Assembly (NCBI RefSeq): GCF_001304695.1
Contig: NZ_JFAQ01000008.1
Span: 1-64,000 of the forward strand
Reading direction: 5' to 3'
Origin: Xanthomonas axonopodis
GTDB lineage: Bacteria > Pseudomonadota > Gammaproteobacteria > Xanthomonadales > Xanthomonadaceae
DNA length: 64,000 bases
Positions 19,569-28,655 of the stretch are shown here, one piece after another (position 1 is the first letter of the stretch; every line of letters begins with the position of its first letter). Made by a program: the position numbers and the translations under genes. A model generated the notes under the pieces. That model saw only the letters and a list, made by a program, of their open reading frames with translations, made no database searches and had not been told where the DNA came from.

Positions 19569-19704
19569 GAGATTCGAGGTTGGGCATTCGGGATTCGTTG
19601 CCGCATCTTCGCAAGGATCGGCCGGCCAAGCGAATCAGCGACGCCCAGGTCGCAGCAATCGCGCTTTTACGATTGCCCAATCCCGATTCTCGATTCCCGG
19701 CCGC
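19569..19704. repeat. Gap-filling inverted repeat element (recG to nucleoside hydrolase)
   Basis: The whole 136-bp gap is one element. One arm (19571-19597, GATTCGAGGTTGGGCATTCG...) has its inverted partner at 19671-19700 (...CAATCCCGATTCTCG). The arms touch the nucleoside hydrolase start codon on one side and lie 4 nt from the recG stop on the other. Related elements lie at 25808-25959, 39311-39407 and 61122-61283. Confidence 0.75.
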
Positions 19705-21858
19705 TCAAGCGGCCGCATACCGCACCGCTCCGCCGATCCAGCGTTCGACAACGCGGTCGGCGATTTCCGGCGCTTCGTCCAACAGCCGCTCGGCCAGTAC
19801 CTGCACGCGCGGCAACAGCCCGGCGTCGCGTGCCAGATCGGCAATGCGGAAACTGGCCAGACCGGTTTGCCGGGTGCCCAGCAATTCGCCCGGGCCGCGC
19901 AATTCCAAATCCTTCTCCGCGATCACGAAACCATCGTTGGTTTGGCGCATGGTCTCCAGACGCTGGCGCGCCATCATCGACAAGGGTGACTGGTACAGCA
20001 GCACGCAACTGGAGGCAGTTGCGCCACGCCCGACCCGACCGCGCAACTGATGCAATTGGGCCAGGCCCAGCCGCTCGGCATTTTCGATGATCATCAACGA
20101 TGCGTTAGGCACGTCCACGCCGACTTCGATCACGGTGGTGGCCACCAGCAGGTCGCTGCGGCCTTGCTTGAAATCCAGCATAGCCTTCTGTTTTTCGGCC
20201 GGCTTCATGCGCCCGTGCACCAGCGCCACCCGTACGCCCGGCAACTGCGCCGACAAGGCCTCGAAGGTGACTTCGGCGGCCTGCGCTTCGATGCGTGGCG
20301 GCCCACCTTGCTGGCCTTGCGCACCTTTCTCGGGCTCTTCGCTCTCTTCGATCAGCGTGCACACCCAATACGCCTGCCGCCCTTCGGCGCAGGCGGCGCG
20401 GATGCGTTCGACCAACTCGGGCCGGCGCTCCGTACTCAGCACGATCGTCTGCACCGGCATGCGGCCAGGCGGCAATTCGTCGATGGCCGAAACGTCCAGA
20501 TCTGCGTAAGCCGACATCGCCAACGTGCGCGGAATGGGCGTGGCGGTCATCACCAATTGATGCGGCACGCTGCCCGCCGCCGCGCCCTTGTCGCGCAGCG
20601 CAAGGCGCTGATGCACGCCGAAGCGGTGTTGCTCGTCGATGATGGCCAACGCCAGATCATGGAAGACCACCGCTTCCTGCATCAACGCATGCGTGCCGAC
20701 CACGACCTGCGCCTGACCGGAGGCGACCTCGGCCATCACGGCAGCGCGCGCCTTGCCGGTGACCTTGCCTGCCAGCCAGACGATGCGGATGCCCAAGGGC
20801 TCCAACCAGCCGCGCAGATTGGCGAGGTGCTGCTCGGCCAGCAACTCGGTGGGCGCGGCGAGTGCGACCTGCTTGCCCTGCTCCACCGCCAACATTGCCG
20901 CCAGTGCGGCGACCACGGTCTTGCCGCTGCCGACATCGCCCTGGACCAGCCGCAACATCGGCGAGGGTTGCGCAAGGTCATGCGCAATCTGCTCGAACAC
21001 GCGTTGTTGCGCGCCGGTCAGCTGGAATGGCAGCGCCTTGCGCAATTGCTGCACCAACGTGCCGTTGCCAGGCAGGCTGGGCGCATGTAGACGCTGCAAT
21101 GCGATGCGTTGCCGGCGCAGGCTGAGTTGATGTGCCAGCAATTCCTCGATCGCCAGGCGCTGCTGGGCCGGGTGGCCTCCGGCGAGCAATTGCTGCGGAT
21201 CCGTACCGACCGGTGGGCGATGCATGGTGAGCAAGGCCGCGCGCAACGACGGCAGTCGCTCGTCCTGCAGCCAGTGCGGCGGCAACAATTCCAGCGCACT
21301 TTCGGGCGGCAGACGCTCCAACGCCTGGCCGATGAGCTTGCGCAACGTCGCCGGGCCAACACCTTCGAGCGCCGGATACACCGGATCCAGACTGTCGCCC
21401 AACCCGGCATCTTCGTCTGGCGCGAGCACGCGGTAACTGGGGTGCACGATTTCCCAGCCGTGCTGGCCGGGCTTGGGTGTGCCGAACACGCGCACTCGCG
21501 TGCCGACCGCAAACTGCGCCACCTGCGCCGCACGAAAATGAAAGAAGCGCAGCACCAGCGTACCGTGCGACGCGTCGGACACTGCCACGCGCAGCACCGG
21601 CCGAAAGCGGAAGCCCCGCTCCACAGCCTCCACACGCCCTTCGATCTGCGCCGGCACGCCACCTTGCAGCTGCGCGATGGTGGTCAAGCGCGTGCGGTCT
21701 TCGTAACGCAGCGGCAGATGCAGCCATAGGTCCTGCACGCTCAGGATGCCGCGCGCAGCAAACTTGTCGGCCAGTTTCGGGCCGACACCAGGCAGGCTGG
21801 ACAGCCGAGCCTGGCCGGCGACGGCCAGGCTCGGCGTGACGACGCGCGTGCGCGACAC
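19705..21858 (-). CDS. recG: ATP-dependent DNA helicase RecG
   Basis: A 717-residue superfamily 2 helicase that remodels stalled replication forks and Holliday junctions. The N-terminal wedge/OB domain (about 20-160) holds the helix-hairpin-helix-like SLPGVGPKLADKFAARGI. The helicase core has Walker A GDVGSGKTVVAAL, the DEQH box variant (IIDEQHRFGV), TATPIPRT and the C-terminal motif VI QLRGRVGRG. It is third in a likely ridA-recG unit behind spoT (20 nt after ridA). Length is normal for the family. Confidence 0.96.
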   Translation of the reverse strand: MSRTRVVTPSLAVAGQARLSSLPGVGPKLADKFAARGILSVQDLWLHLPLRYEDRTRLTTIAQLQGGVPAQIEGRVEAVERGFRFRPVLRVAVSDASHGTLVLRFFHFRAAQVAQFAVGTRVRVFGTPKPGQHGWEIVHPSYRVLAPDEDAGLGDSLDPVYPALEGVGPATLRKLIGQALERLPPESALELLPPHWLQDERLPSLRAALLTMHRPPVGTDPQQLLAGGHPAQQRLAIEELLAHQLSLRRQRIALQRLHAPSLPGNGTLVQQLRKALPFQLTGAQQRVFEQIAHDLAQPSPMLRLVQGDVGSGKTVVAALAAMLAVEQGKQVALAAPTELLAEQHLANLRGWLEPLGIRIVWLAGKVTGKARAAVMAEVASGQAQVVVGTHALMQEAVVFHDLALAIIDEQHRFGVHQRLALRDKGAAAGSVPHQLVMTATPIPRTLAMSAYADLDVSAIDELPPGRMPVQTIVLSTERRPELVERIRAACAEGRQAYWVCTLIEESEEPEKGAQGQQGGPPRIEAQAAEVTFEALSAQLPGVRVALVHGRMKPAEKQKAMLDFKQGRSDLLVATTVIEVGVDVPNASLMIIENAERLGLAQLHQLRGRVGRGATASSCVLLYQSPLSMMARQRLETMRQTNDGFVIAEKDLELRGPGELLGTRQTGLASFRIADLARDAGLLPRVQVLAERLLDEAPEIADRVVERWIGGAVRYAAA

Positions 21859-21878
21859 GACCGATCAGCGGCGCAGGA

Positions 21879-22259
21879 TCACTCGATCACCATCACCGCA
21901 TCGACTTCGAAGCCGACGCCCTTGGGCAGACCGGAGACTTCGATGGTCGAACGCGCCGGGAACGGCGCCTGGAAATATTCCTGCATCACCGCGTTGACGG
22001 CAGCGAACTGCCCCAGGTCGGTCAGATACAGGCCCAGGCGCACGATCTTGTCGAGCGAGCCGCCGGCCGCTTCGGCCACCGCCTTGAGGTTGTCGAATGC
22101 ACGGCGTGCCTGCACACCGATGTCGCCCGGCACGATCTCGCCGGTGGCCGGGTCCAGCGGGATCTGCCCGGAGAAATACACGGTGTTGCCGGCACGCACG
22201 GCCTGCGAATACGGGCCGATGGCGGCAGGCGCCTGGTCGGTATGGATGATCTGGGACAT
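21879..22259 (-). CDS. ridA: RidA family 2-iminobutanoate/2-iminopropanoate deaminase
   Basis: A 126-residue cytoplasmic RidA/YjgF protein that hydrolyses reactive imines made by PLP enzymes. The family signature is near the C-terminus (RSTIEVSGLPKGVGFEVDAV), with the substrate-binding Arg in it, plus IGPYSQAV near the N-terminus. The ATG at 22259 has GGAG 5 nt upstream; a GTG two codons earlier is less likely. It lies between spoT and recG on the same strand, a common gamma-proteobacterial order. It has no signal peptide, unlike the second RidA-like gene at 52186-52689. Confidence 0.94.
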   Translation of the reverse strand: MSQIIHTDQAPAAIGPYSQAVRAGNTVYFSGQIPLDPATGEIVPGDIGVQARRAFDNLKAVAEAAGGSLDKIVRLGLYLTDLGQFAAVNAVMQEYFQAPFPARSTIEVSGLPKGVGFEVDAVMVIE

Positions 22260-22336
22260 GGACACTCCACTGCAAAGGGTGGCCGCAGTTTAGGCCTTTG
22301 TGCGAATTTGCTCGACTGTTGCGCGCGCGCCAGGCG

Positions 22337-24508
22337 CTACTGGCGTCCGACGCTCTGCACCACGTGCAGACGCCGTAGCCGGCGCATCACCTCGGCCAAG
22401 TGGCGGCGGTCGCGCACCTGGATATTGAAGCGCAACACGGCTGCGTTGAAGTCGCGGTCCAGATAGTCCACGCGCTCGATATTGGACTGACTCTGCGCGA
22501 TGGCGGCCGCCAGCTGCGCCAGCACGCCGGTGCGGTTTTCCACTTCGACCACCAGCGCGGTGTCGTAGTCGCCGGTCACGTTGGAGTCCCAGTCGATCGG
22601 CACCCAACGCTCGGGCGATTTGCGCAGTTCGGCCAGGTTCGGGCAGTCCAGGCGGTGCACCACGATGCCCTTGCCAGCGGTGTGATAGCCCATGATCTCG
22701 TCGCCGGGAATCGGCTGGCAGCAATTGGCGAAACTGATCACGCCGCGCTCGCTGCCGTCGATCAGGATCTTCTCGTGCGAATGTTTGGACAGGCCACCGC
22801 CACGCAATTCTGCGTAGGCCATCAGTGCCTGCGCGGCCTGATTGGGCATCCAGTTGCCAAGCGCCACATCGGCCAGCAGCGCTTCCAGACGCGGGTAGCG
22901 GTGCTCGGCAAGGAAGGCGTCCAGGCGGCCCTTGGGCAGCCGTTCCAGCGAGGAGTCCATCGCCTCCAGCGCGCGGTCCAGCATGCGGTGGCCCAACTGC
23001 ACGGCATCTTCGTGCTCGAGTTGCTTGAGCTGATGCCGGATGGCGGTGCGCGCCTTGCTGCTGACCACAAATTCCAGCCACTGCGGCTTGGGCGTGGCCG
23101 AGCGTGCGGTGATGATCTCCACCGCCTGCCCGCTGACCAGCTTGGTGCGCAGCGGCACCAGCTTTTTGTCCACGCGCGAGGCCACGGCGCGATTGCCCAC
23201 GTCGGTATGCACCGCGTAGGCGAAATCCAGCGCGGTGGAATTGCGCGGCAACGCCAGGATCTTGCCCTTGGGCGTGAACAGATAGACCTCGTCCGGAAAC
23301 AGGTCGACCTTGACGTTGTCCAGGAACTCAAGCGACGAGCCGGCGGCGCGCTGCGAGTCGATCAGTTCCACGATCCAGTCGTGCGCACGGCTCTGCGCGC
23401 TGTTGGGCGAGGCCGAGCCAACCTTGTAGGTCCAATGCGCTGCCACGCCACGTTCGGCGATCAGGTCCATTTCTTCGGTGCGGATCTGTACTTCGATCGG
23501 CGAGCCGTACGGCCCGAACAACACGGTGTGCAGCGACTGATAGCCGTTGGCCTTGGGGATCGCGATGAAATCGCGGAAGCGCCCGTCCAGTGGCTTGAAG
23601 CTGGCGTGCACCGCGCCGAGGGCGTGATAGCAATCGGCCACCGTGCGCACCACCAGGCGGAAGCCGAACACGTCCATCACCTGGTCGAAGGACTTGTTCT
23701 CTTCGTGCATCTTGGAATAGATGCTCCAGGGCGTCTTGATGCGGCTGACCAGCCGATGCTCCAGGCCTTCCTTTGCCAGCCGCTGGCTCAGTTGCACTTC
23801 CACTTGCGCCATCGATTCGCGGCGCACCACCGGCTGGCTGCGGATGTGTTTTTCGATGATGGCGTGGCGCCACGGATACAACGCGCGGAAGCCCAGATTC
23901 TGCAGTTCGGACTTGATCAGGCTCATGCCCAGCCGCTGCGCGATGGGTGCGTAGATCTCCAGCGTCTCGCGTGCGATGCGGCCGCGTGCCTCGGTGCTCT
24001 GTGCGCCGAGCGTGCGCATGTTGTGCAGGCGGTCGGCCAGCTTGATCATGATCACGCGCAGATCGCGCGACATCGCCAGCAGCATCTTGCGGAAGCTTTC
24101 CGCCGCCGCTTCCTGGCGGTCGCGGAACTTGAGCTTGTCCAGCTTGGTAACGCCATCGACCAGCTCGGCCACCGCCTCGCCGAACTCGGACGCCAGTTCT
24201 TCGCGCGTCAGCGGCGTATCTTCAATGGTGTCGTGCAAGATTGCGGCGATCAGCGATTCCATATCCAGACCCAGCTCGGCCAGCACGCCAGCCACCGCCA
24301 CCGGGTGGGTGATGTACGGCTCGCCCGACTTGCGGGTCTGCCCGGCATGCGCGGTGGCACCCACTTCCCAGGCACGGCGCAGGATCGGCAGTTGGTCCTT
24401 GGGCAGGTAGCTGGCCGCGCGTTCGAGATGCAGGACGTAGTCGGGGATGGCCTGGTCGGAAGACGGAGACGTCACGACAGTCGCCTGGGCAGTGGGGCCT
24501 GGGTTCAT
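22337..24508 (-). CDS. spoT: Bifunctional (p)ppGpp synthase/hydrolase SpoT
   Basis: A 723-residue Rel/Spo protein controlling the stringent-response alarmone. The N-terminal HD hydrolase has ILHDTIEDT (about residues 90-98) and KLADRLHNMRTL. The synthetase domain follows (about 235-350: DVFGFRLVVRTV, FRDFIAIPKANGYQSLHT). Then come TGS (VYLFTPKGKILALPRNSTALDFAYAVH), helical and zinc-finger-like regions, and a C-terminal ACT domain. The HD motif is intact, so hydrolase activity is expected. It lies after rpoZ, as in many gamma-proteobacteria, but a strong terminator sits between them. Confidence 0.96.
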   Translation of the reverse strand: MNPGPTAQATVVTSPSSDQAIPDYVLHLERAASYLPKDQLPILRRAWEVGATAHAGQTRKSGEPYITHPVAVAGVLAELGLDMESLIAAILHDTIEDTPLTREELASEFGEAVAELVDGVTKLDKLKFRDRQEAAAESFRKMLLAMSRDLRVIMIKLADRLHNMRTLGAQSTEARGRIARETLEIYAPIAQRLGMSLIKSELQNLGFRALYPWRHAIIEKHIRSQPVVRRESMAQVEVQLSQRLAKEGLEHRLVSRIKTPWSIYSKMHEENKSFDQVMDVFGFRLVVRTVADCYHALGAVHASFKPLDGRFRDFIAIPKANGYQSLHTVLFGPYGSPIEVQIRTEEMDLIAERGVAAHWTYKVGSASPNSAQSRAHDWIVELIDSQRAAGSSLEFLDNVKVDLFPDEVYLFTPKGKILALPRNSTALDFAYAVHTDVGNRAVASRVDKKLVPLRTKLVSGQAVEIITARSATPKPQWLEFVVSSKARTAIRHQLKQLEHEDAVQLGHRMLDRALEAMDSSLERLPKGRLDAFLAEHRYPRLEALLADVALGNWMPNQAAQALMAYAELRGGGLSKHSHEKILIDGSERGVISFANCCQPIPGDEIMGYHTAGKGIVVHRLDCPNLAELRKSPERWVPIDWDSNVTGDYDTALVVEVENRTGVLAQLAAAIAQSQSNIERVDYLDRDFNAAVLRFNIQVRDRRHLAEVMRRLRRLHVVQSVGRQ

Positions 24509-24573
24509 GCCCGAAGACTATTCCAGCCGTGCAGTCTCGGCAAACATTTGCACACGCAGGCGTATTGCCGGGA

Positions 24574-24610
24574 CCGAAAACGAAAACAGCCCGCGCCGAG
24601 GCGGGCTGTT
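24574..24610 (-). terminator. Terminator between rpoZ and spoT
   Basis: A perfect 10-bp stem AACAGCCCGC / GCGGGCTGTT with a 6-nt loop, followed on the minus strand by TTTTCGTTTT. It ends the rpoZ transcript and should limit readthrough into spoT. Confidence 0.85.
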
Positions 24611-24636
24611 CTGATCGATCGCAGCGATGCTGGAAA

Positions 24637-24936
24637 TCAATCGTCGTTCTTGGACATGTCTTCGTCGGCGACCACTTCGGCGGCGGCCCATTCCAGCGCT
24701 TCGCGCTCGGCGCGTTCGCGTTCGGCCTTCTCGACTTCATCGATCAGCGCGTTGTCGATCCGCCGTGCGGCGATCTCGCGCAGTGCCATCACGGTGGGCT
24801 TGTCGCTGGCGTCGGCATTCTCGATCAGCGACTGCACGCCGTTGGCGAGCTGACGGGCGCGCTTGGAGGCCATCATGACCAGCTCGAAACGGTTGTTCAC
24901 GACTTCCAGGCAATCTTCTACGGTAATGCGGGCCAT
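24637..24936 (-). CDS. rpoZ: RNA polymerase omega subunit
   Basis: A 99-residue small subunit of RNA polymerase. [20 protein letters not shown] is the classical omega start, followed by [11 protein letters not shown]. It helps fold and latch the beta-prime subunit and takes part in ppGpp binding. The C-terminal tail is acidic and Ala-rich. It is downstream of gmk, the usual order. The 259-nt gap to gmk holds a G/C-rich hairpin (CCCGGCGG / CCCGCCGGG, about 25149-25170) without a T tail. Confidence 0.96.
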   Translation of the reverse strand: MARITVEDCLEVVNNRFELVMMASKRARQLANGVQSLIENADASDKPTVMALREIAARRIDNALIDEVEKAERERAEREALEWAAAEVVADEDMSKNDD

Positions 24937-25195
24937 GCGGGCTCCCGGCGACCAGCAACGGCCGCGCATCGAATGAGGTAAAGGGGGAGGAGTGTACGCT
25001 CCGGCCGGCGCCACAGCAACCGGCACCCATTCAGTTTCCTTTGGAATCAGCGGTTTGAGCTGCTTGCAACGATCAGGAAACCGTCCTGAGCGTCGCTGCA
25101 GCCGGCGGGTTCAGAACCGTAGTCCACGCGTGGTAGATGCGGTCGGCCCGGCGGCGGCGCCCGCCGGGTGATCAACCCCGCCCTGCCAGCGGCGC

Positions 25196-25807
25196 TTAAT
25201 CCAGCAGCGCCTGGATCAAGCCGGCGTGCCGCTGCTGTTGCGCCTGCCGCCGCAGCCGGCTGGCGGTGAAGATGGCGCACATCTCCGAAACCGCCGTATC
25301 GAAGGTCTCGTTGATGATCACGTAATCGAACTCTTCGAAATGCAGCATTTCTTCACGGGCGGCGGCCAGGCGTTGCGCCATGACATCTTCGCTGTCCTGT
25401 CCGCGCTTGCGCATGCGCTCGTCCAGCGCCTGGCGCGACGGCGGCAGGATGAACACGCTGACCGCATCGGGCACCTTCTGGCGCACCTGGCGAGCGCCCT
25501 GCCAATCGATTTCCAGCAGGACGTCGTGGCCGGCGGCCAGCTGCGGCTCCACCGACTGCCGCGCAGTGCCCTTCCAGTCGCCATGCACCAGTGCGTATTC
25601 GAAGAAATCGCCCGCCTCGATCATGCCCTGGAACTCGTCGGCGGAGACGAAATGGTAGTGCTCGGCATGCCGTTCGCCCGGCCGCGGCGCGCGCGAGGTG
25701 AACGAGATCGACAGGGCGATCTTCGGGTCGCGTGCCAGGGTGGCGTTGACGATGCTGCTCTTGCCAGCGCCCGAGGGGGCCGCAACGATGTAGAGAGTGC
25801 CGCGCAT
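25196..25807 (-). CDS. gmk: Guanylate kinase
   Basis: A 203-residue enzyme phosphorylating GMP to GDP. The P-loop is APSGAGKSS (residues 10-18), with the GMP-binding region SISFTSRAPRPGE and the later VLLEIDWQGARQV. The ATG is preceded not by a Shine-Dalgarno sequence but by the arm of a gap-filling repeat (CCCAATCCCGAATCCCTG), which ends a few bases before it. It lies downstream of yicC and upstream of rpoZ, a conserved order. The longer open frame upstream is an overlap with antisense-like codon use and was rejected. Confidence 0.96.
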   Translation of the reverse strand: MRGTLYIVAAPSGAGKSSIVNATLARDPKIALSISFTSRAPRPGERHAEHYHFVSADEFQGMIEAGDFFEYALVHGDWKGTARQSVEPQLAAGHDVLLEIDWQGARQVRQKVPDAVSVFILPPSRQALDERMRKRGQDSEDVMAQRLAAAREEMLHFEEFDYVIINETFDTAVSEMCAIFTASRLRRQAQQQRHAGLIQALLD

Positions 25808-25959
25808 AGGATCAGGGATTCGGGATTGGGGAGTCGGGATTCGCAAACAGACTGCGGACCGGTACCACCGGGGTCGACATGCTACCGGCATTGGCCGCAG
25901 CCCGCAGACATCCGGAACTGGCAGCTGCCACATCTCGAATCCCGAATCCCCACTCCCGG
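25808..25959. repeat. Gap-filling inverted repeat element (yicC to gmk)
   Basis: The whole 152-bp gap. One arm is at 25810-25843 (AGGGATTCGGGATTGGGG...) and its inverted partner at 25932-25956 (...GAATCCCGAATCCCCACTCC). The G-rich arm, in transcript sense, starts just after the yicC stop. The C-rich arm ends just before the gmk start. Confidence 0.78.
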
Positions 25960-26820
25960 CTACTCGATGTTCTGCACCTGCTCGCGGATCTGGTCGATCA
26001 ACACCTTCAGATCCACGGCGGCATTGGAGGTGCGGCTGTCCACCGACTTGGAGCCCAGCGTATTGGCTTCGCGGTTGAATTCCTGCAGCAGGAAGTCCAG
26101 GCGGCGACCGACCGGCTCGCGCTGCTTGAGCACGCGGCGGATTTCGGCAATGTGGCTGGACAGGCGGTCCAGCTCCTCGTCCACATCCAGCTTCTGCAGC
26201 CACAGCACCAGCTCCTGCTCGGCACGGCCCGGGTCGACCGGATGTGGCAGATCGGCCAGGCGCGCGGCCAGCTTGGCGCGCTGACCTTCGCGAATCACCG
26301 GAATCAGCACACGCACCTCGGCGGCGATGCGTTCGATGGCATCCACCCGTTCGCTGATCGCCTCGGCCAGCTTGGCGCCCTCGCGCTCGCGCGCGATCAC
26401 GAAGCTGCCCACCACTTCTTCCAGCAACGCCAGCGCCTGTGCCTGCAACGCGGGGGCATCCACGTCCTGCACCTGCAGCACGCCGGGCAGCTGCAGCAGG
26501 TCGGTGAAGCCGACCTGCAATTTGGGGAACAGGCCATCCAGCCGCGTGGCCAGCGCACCCAATTGCTGGAGCAGCGATTCGTTGACCGCCAGCGTTTGCG
26601 CATTGTCGGGCGCGCGCAGGCGCAGGGTCAGATCCAGCTTGCCACGGCTGTTTTTTGCCGCCACGCGCTCGCGCAGCAGCGGTTCCAGCGCACGCAGTTC
26701 CTCGGGCAGACGCACACCCACTTCCAGAAAGCGGTGGTTGACCGAGCGCAGCTCGCAACCGAGCGTGCCCCAGGGTGTGATGTGTTCGCCGCCAGCAAAC
26801 GCGGTCATGCTTCGGATCAT
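25960..26820 (-). CDS. yicC: YicC family endoribonuclease-like protein
   Basis: A 286-residue protein of the YicC family, proposed to act in RNA decay. The N-terminal domain has [12 protein letters not shown] and the conserved [18 protein letters not shown] long helical middle leads to the C-terminal DUF1732 part ([14 protein letters not shown]). An in-frame ATG two codons earlier (26826) is possible, but the chosen start gives the conserved N-terminus. It is divergent from rph, a widely conserved pairing. Confidence 0.93.
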   Translation of the reverse strand: MIRSMTAFAGGEHITPWGTLGCELRSVNHRFLEVGVRLPEELRALEPLLRERVAAKNSRGKLDLTLRLRAPDNAQTLAVNESLLQQLGALATRLDGLFPKLQVGFTDLLQLPGVLQVQDVDAPALQAQALALLEEVVGSFVIAREREGAKLAEAISERVDAIERIAAEVRVLIPVIREGQRAKLAARLADLPHPVDPGRAEQELVLWLQKLDVDEELDRLSSHIAEIRRVLKQREPVGRRLDFLLQEFNREANTLGSKSVDSRTSNAAVDLKVLIDQIREQVQNIE

Positions 26821-26929
26821 CGTCAATCCCGTGCCGTCAAAGCGCGAATGGTACCCTAGCGGCCCTTGCCGGCTGCCTGCACGCTGCGCAGTGGCGCCAG
26901 ACCCACCTCCCGACTTCCGGACTCATTGC

Positions 26930-27655
26930 ATGACCTTTTCCCGTCCCAGCGGCCGCACGGCCGACCAGCTGCGCCCGGTGCGCATCGAACGCGCCTTCAC
27001 CCGCCATGCCGAAGGCTCGGTGCAGGTCAGCTTCGGCGACACCCGCGTGCTGTGCACCGCCAGCGTGGAAAACCGCGTGCCGGGCTTCCTGCGCGGCAAG
27101 GGCGAAGGCTGGGTCACCGCCGAATACGGCATGTTGCCGCGCTCTACCCACACCCGTTCCGACCGCGAAGCCGCACGCGGCAAGCAGGGCGCACGCACGC
27201 TGGAAATCCAGCGCCTGATCGGCCGTGCATTGCGCGCCTGCGTGGACCGCAATGCGCTGGGCGAGCGCACCGTCACGCTGGACTGCGACGTGCTGCAAGC
27301 TGATGGCGGCACCCGCACCGCGGCCATCACCGGTGCGTACGTGGCGCTGGCCGATGCGGTGAACCTGCTGATCAAGCGCGGCGACATCAAGAAGCACCCG
27401 CTGATCGGCGCGGTGGCTGCGGTGTCGGTCGGCATCTATCGCGGTGAACCGGTGCTGGACCTGGATTATCCGGAAGACAGCGACTGCGATACCGACATGA
27501 ATGTGGTGATGAACGACGGCGGCGGCTTCATCGAGCTGCAGGGCACGGCCGAAGGCCATGCCTTCCGTCGCGACGAGCTCAACGCGCTGCTTGCCCTGGC
27601 CGAAAAGGGCATGGGCGAGTTGTTCGCACTGCAACGCGCTGCGCTGGCCGGATGA
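26930..27655 (+). CDS. rph: Ribonuclease PH
   Basis: A 241-residue phosphorolytic 3'-5' exoribonuclease that trims tRNA precursors. Landmarks are [16 protein letters not shown] at the start, [39 protein letters not shown] and a C-terminal [11 protein letters not shown]. The length matches the family, with no C-terminal frameshift of the kind known in E. coli K-12. The next gene overlaps the stop by 4 nt (ATGA), so rph, the glyoxalase gene and rdgB are probably translationally coupled. Confidence 0.96.
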   Translation: MTFSRPSGRTADQLRPVRIERAFTRHAEGSVQVSFGDTRVLCTASVENRVPGFLRGKGEGWVTAEYGMLPRSTHTRSDREAARGKQGARTLEIQRLIGRALRACVDRNALGERTVTLDCDVLQADGGTRTAAITGAYVALADAVNLLIKRGDIKKHPLIGAVAAVSVGIYRGEPVLDLDYPEDSDCDTDMNVVMNDGGGFIELQGTAEGHAFRRDELNALLALAEKGMGELFALQRAALAG

Positions 27656-28044
27656 GCCGTCGCATCGCGCTGACCACGTCACTGGTTGTCGATTACGATG
27701 CGGCCATTGCCTGGTACACCGGCGCGCTGGGTTTCCACGTGCTGCAGGATCGTCCGCTCGATGACGGCAAGCGCTGGGTCGTGATCGGCCCGGGCGGTTC
27801 AGACGATGTCGCCCTGCTGCTGGCGCAGCCGGCCGACGCCGCGCAACGCGCGCGCATCGGCGACCAGACCGGTGGGTGGGTGGATCACTTTCTCTACACC
27901 GATGACTTCTGGCGCGACCACGCGGCCATGCAGGCATTCGGCGTGGAATTTCTGGAAACCCCGCGCGAAGAGCCGTACGGCACGGTCGTGGTATTTCGCG
28001 ATCTGTACGGCGCCAAGTGGGATCTGCTGGAGCCCAAGCAATGA
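27652..28044 (+). CDS. VOC (glyoxalase/bleomycin-resistance fold) protein
   Basis: A 130-residue protein of the vicinal oxygen chelate superfamily. It starts with a strand and helix ([20 protein letters not shown]) and ends with [20 protein letters not shown], the usual second-repeat signature with a metal-ligand Glu position. Substrate cannot be predicted. It overlaps rph and rdgB by 4 nt on each side (ATGA), so it is made together with these nucleotide-related enzymes; a functional tie is only inferred. Confidence 0.88.
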   Translation: MSRRIALTTSLVVDYDAAIAWYTGALGFHVLQDRPLDDGKRWVVIGPGGSDDVALLLAQPADAAQRARIGDQTGGWVDHFLYTDDFWRDHAAMQAFGVEFLETPREEPYGTVVVFRDLYGAKWDLLEPKQ

Positions 28045-28640
28045 AACAACTGGTCCTGGCCAGCGGCAACGCCGGCAAATTGGAAGAACTGCGCGCCATG
28101 CTCGCCGGCCTGCCGCTGCGCATCGTCGCGCAAGGCGAATTGGGCGTGGAAGACGTGCCGGAGACCGGCCTGACCTTCGTCGAGAACGCACTGATCAAGG
28201 CGCGCCATGCCAGCGCGGTGACCGGTTTGCCGGCCCTGGCCGATGACTCGGGGCTGATCGTGGATGCATTGGATGGCGCACCCGGTCTGTACAGCGCGCG
28301 CTATGCCGGCAGCCCGACCAACGCGCTGGCCAACAACGCCAAGTTGCTCGACGCGATGCACGAGGTTCCGACCGATCGCCGCAGCGCACGGTTTTACGCG
28401 GTGATCGTGTTGCTGCGGCATCCGGAAGATCCGCAGCCGCTGATCGCCGAAGGCAGCTGGGAAGGGGTGATCACTACCGAACCGCGCGGCGATGGCGGTT
28501 TCGGCTACAACCCGGTGTTTCTGGATCCGGTGTATGGACTGACCGCCGCGGAGATGGACTCCGCGTTGAAGAACCGCCTCAGCCATCGTGCGGTCGCCCT
28601 GGCCACGCTGCAGCACAAGCTGCATGCGATGTCACTGTAA
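28041..28640 (+). CDS. rdgB: dITP/XTP pyrophosphatase RdgB
   Basis: A 199-residue Ham1/RdgB family nucleotide pyrophosphatase that removes non-canonical purine nucleotides (dITP, XTP). Motifs are LVLASGNAGKLEEL at the start, TFVENALIKARHA, ALADDSGLIVDAL, and the C-terminal GFGYNPVF and LSHRAVAL. The start overlaps the preceding gene as ATGA, which excludes the slightly longer frame. It is followed 15 nt later by hemW, as in many gamma-proteobacteria. Confidence 0.96.
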   Translation: MKQLVLASGNAGKLEELRAMLAGLPLRIVAQGELGVEDVPETGLTFVENALIKARHASAVTGLPALADDSGLIVDALDGAPGLYSARYAGSPTNALANNAKLLDAMHEVPTDRRSARFYAVIVLLRHPEDPQPLIAEGSWEGVITTEPRGDGGFGYNPVFLDPVYGLTAAEMDSALKNRLSHRAVALATLQHKLHAMSL

Positions 28641-28655
28641 GGCACACCTCGCGTA

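Noticed and set aside
22400-24853. An 817-codon plus-strand open frame
   Set aside because: It is antisense to spoT and rpoZ, with His/Gln/Arg-rich low-complexity translation and no motif.
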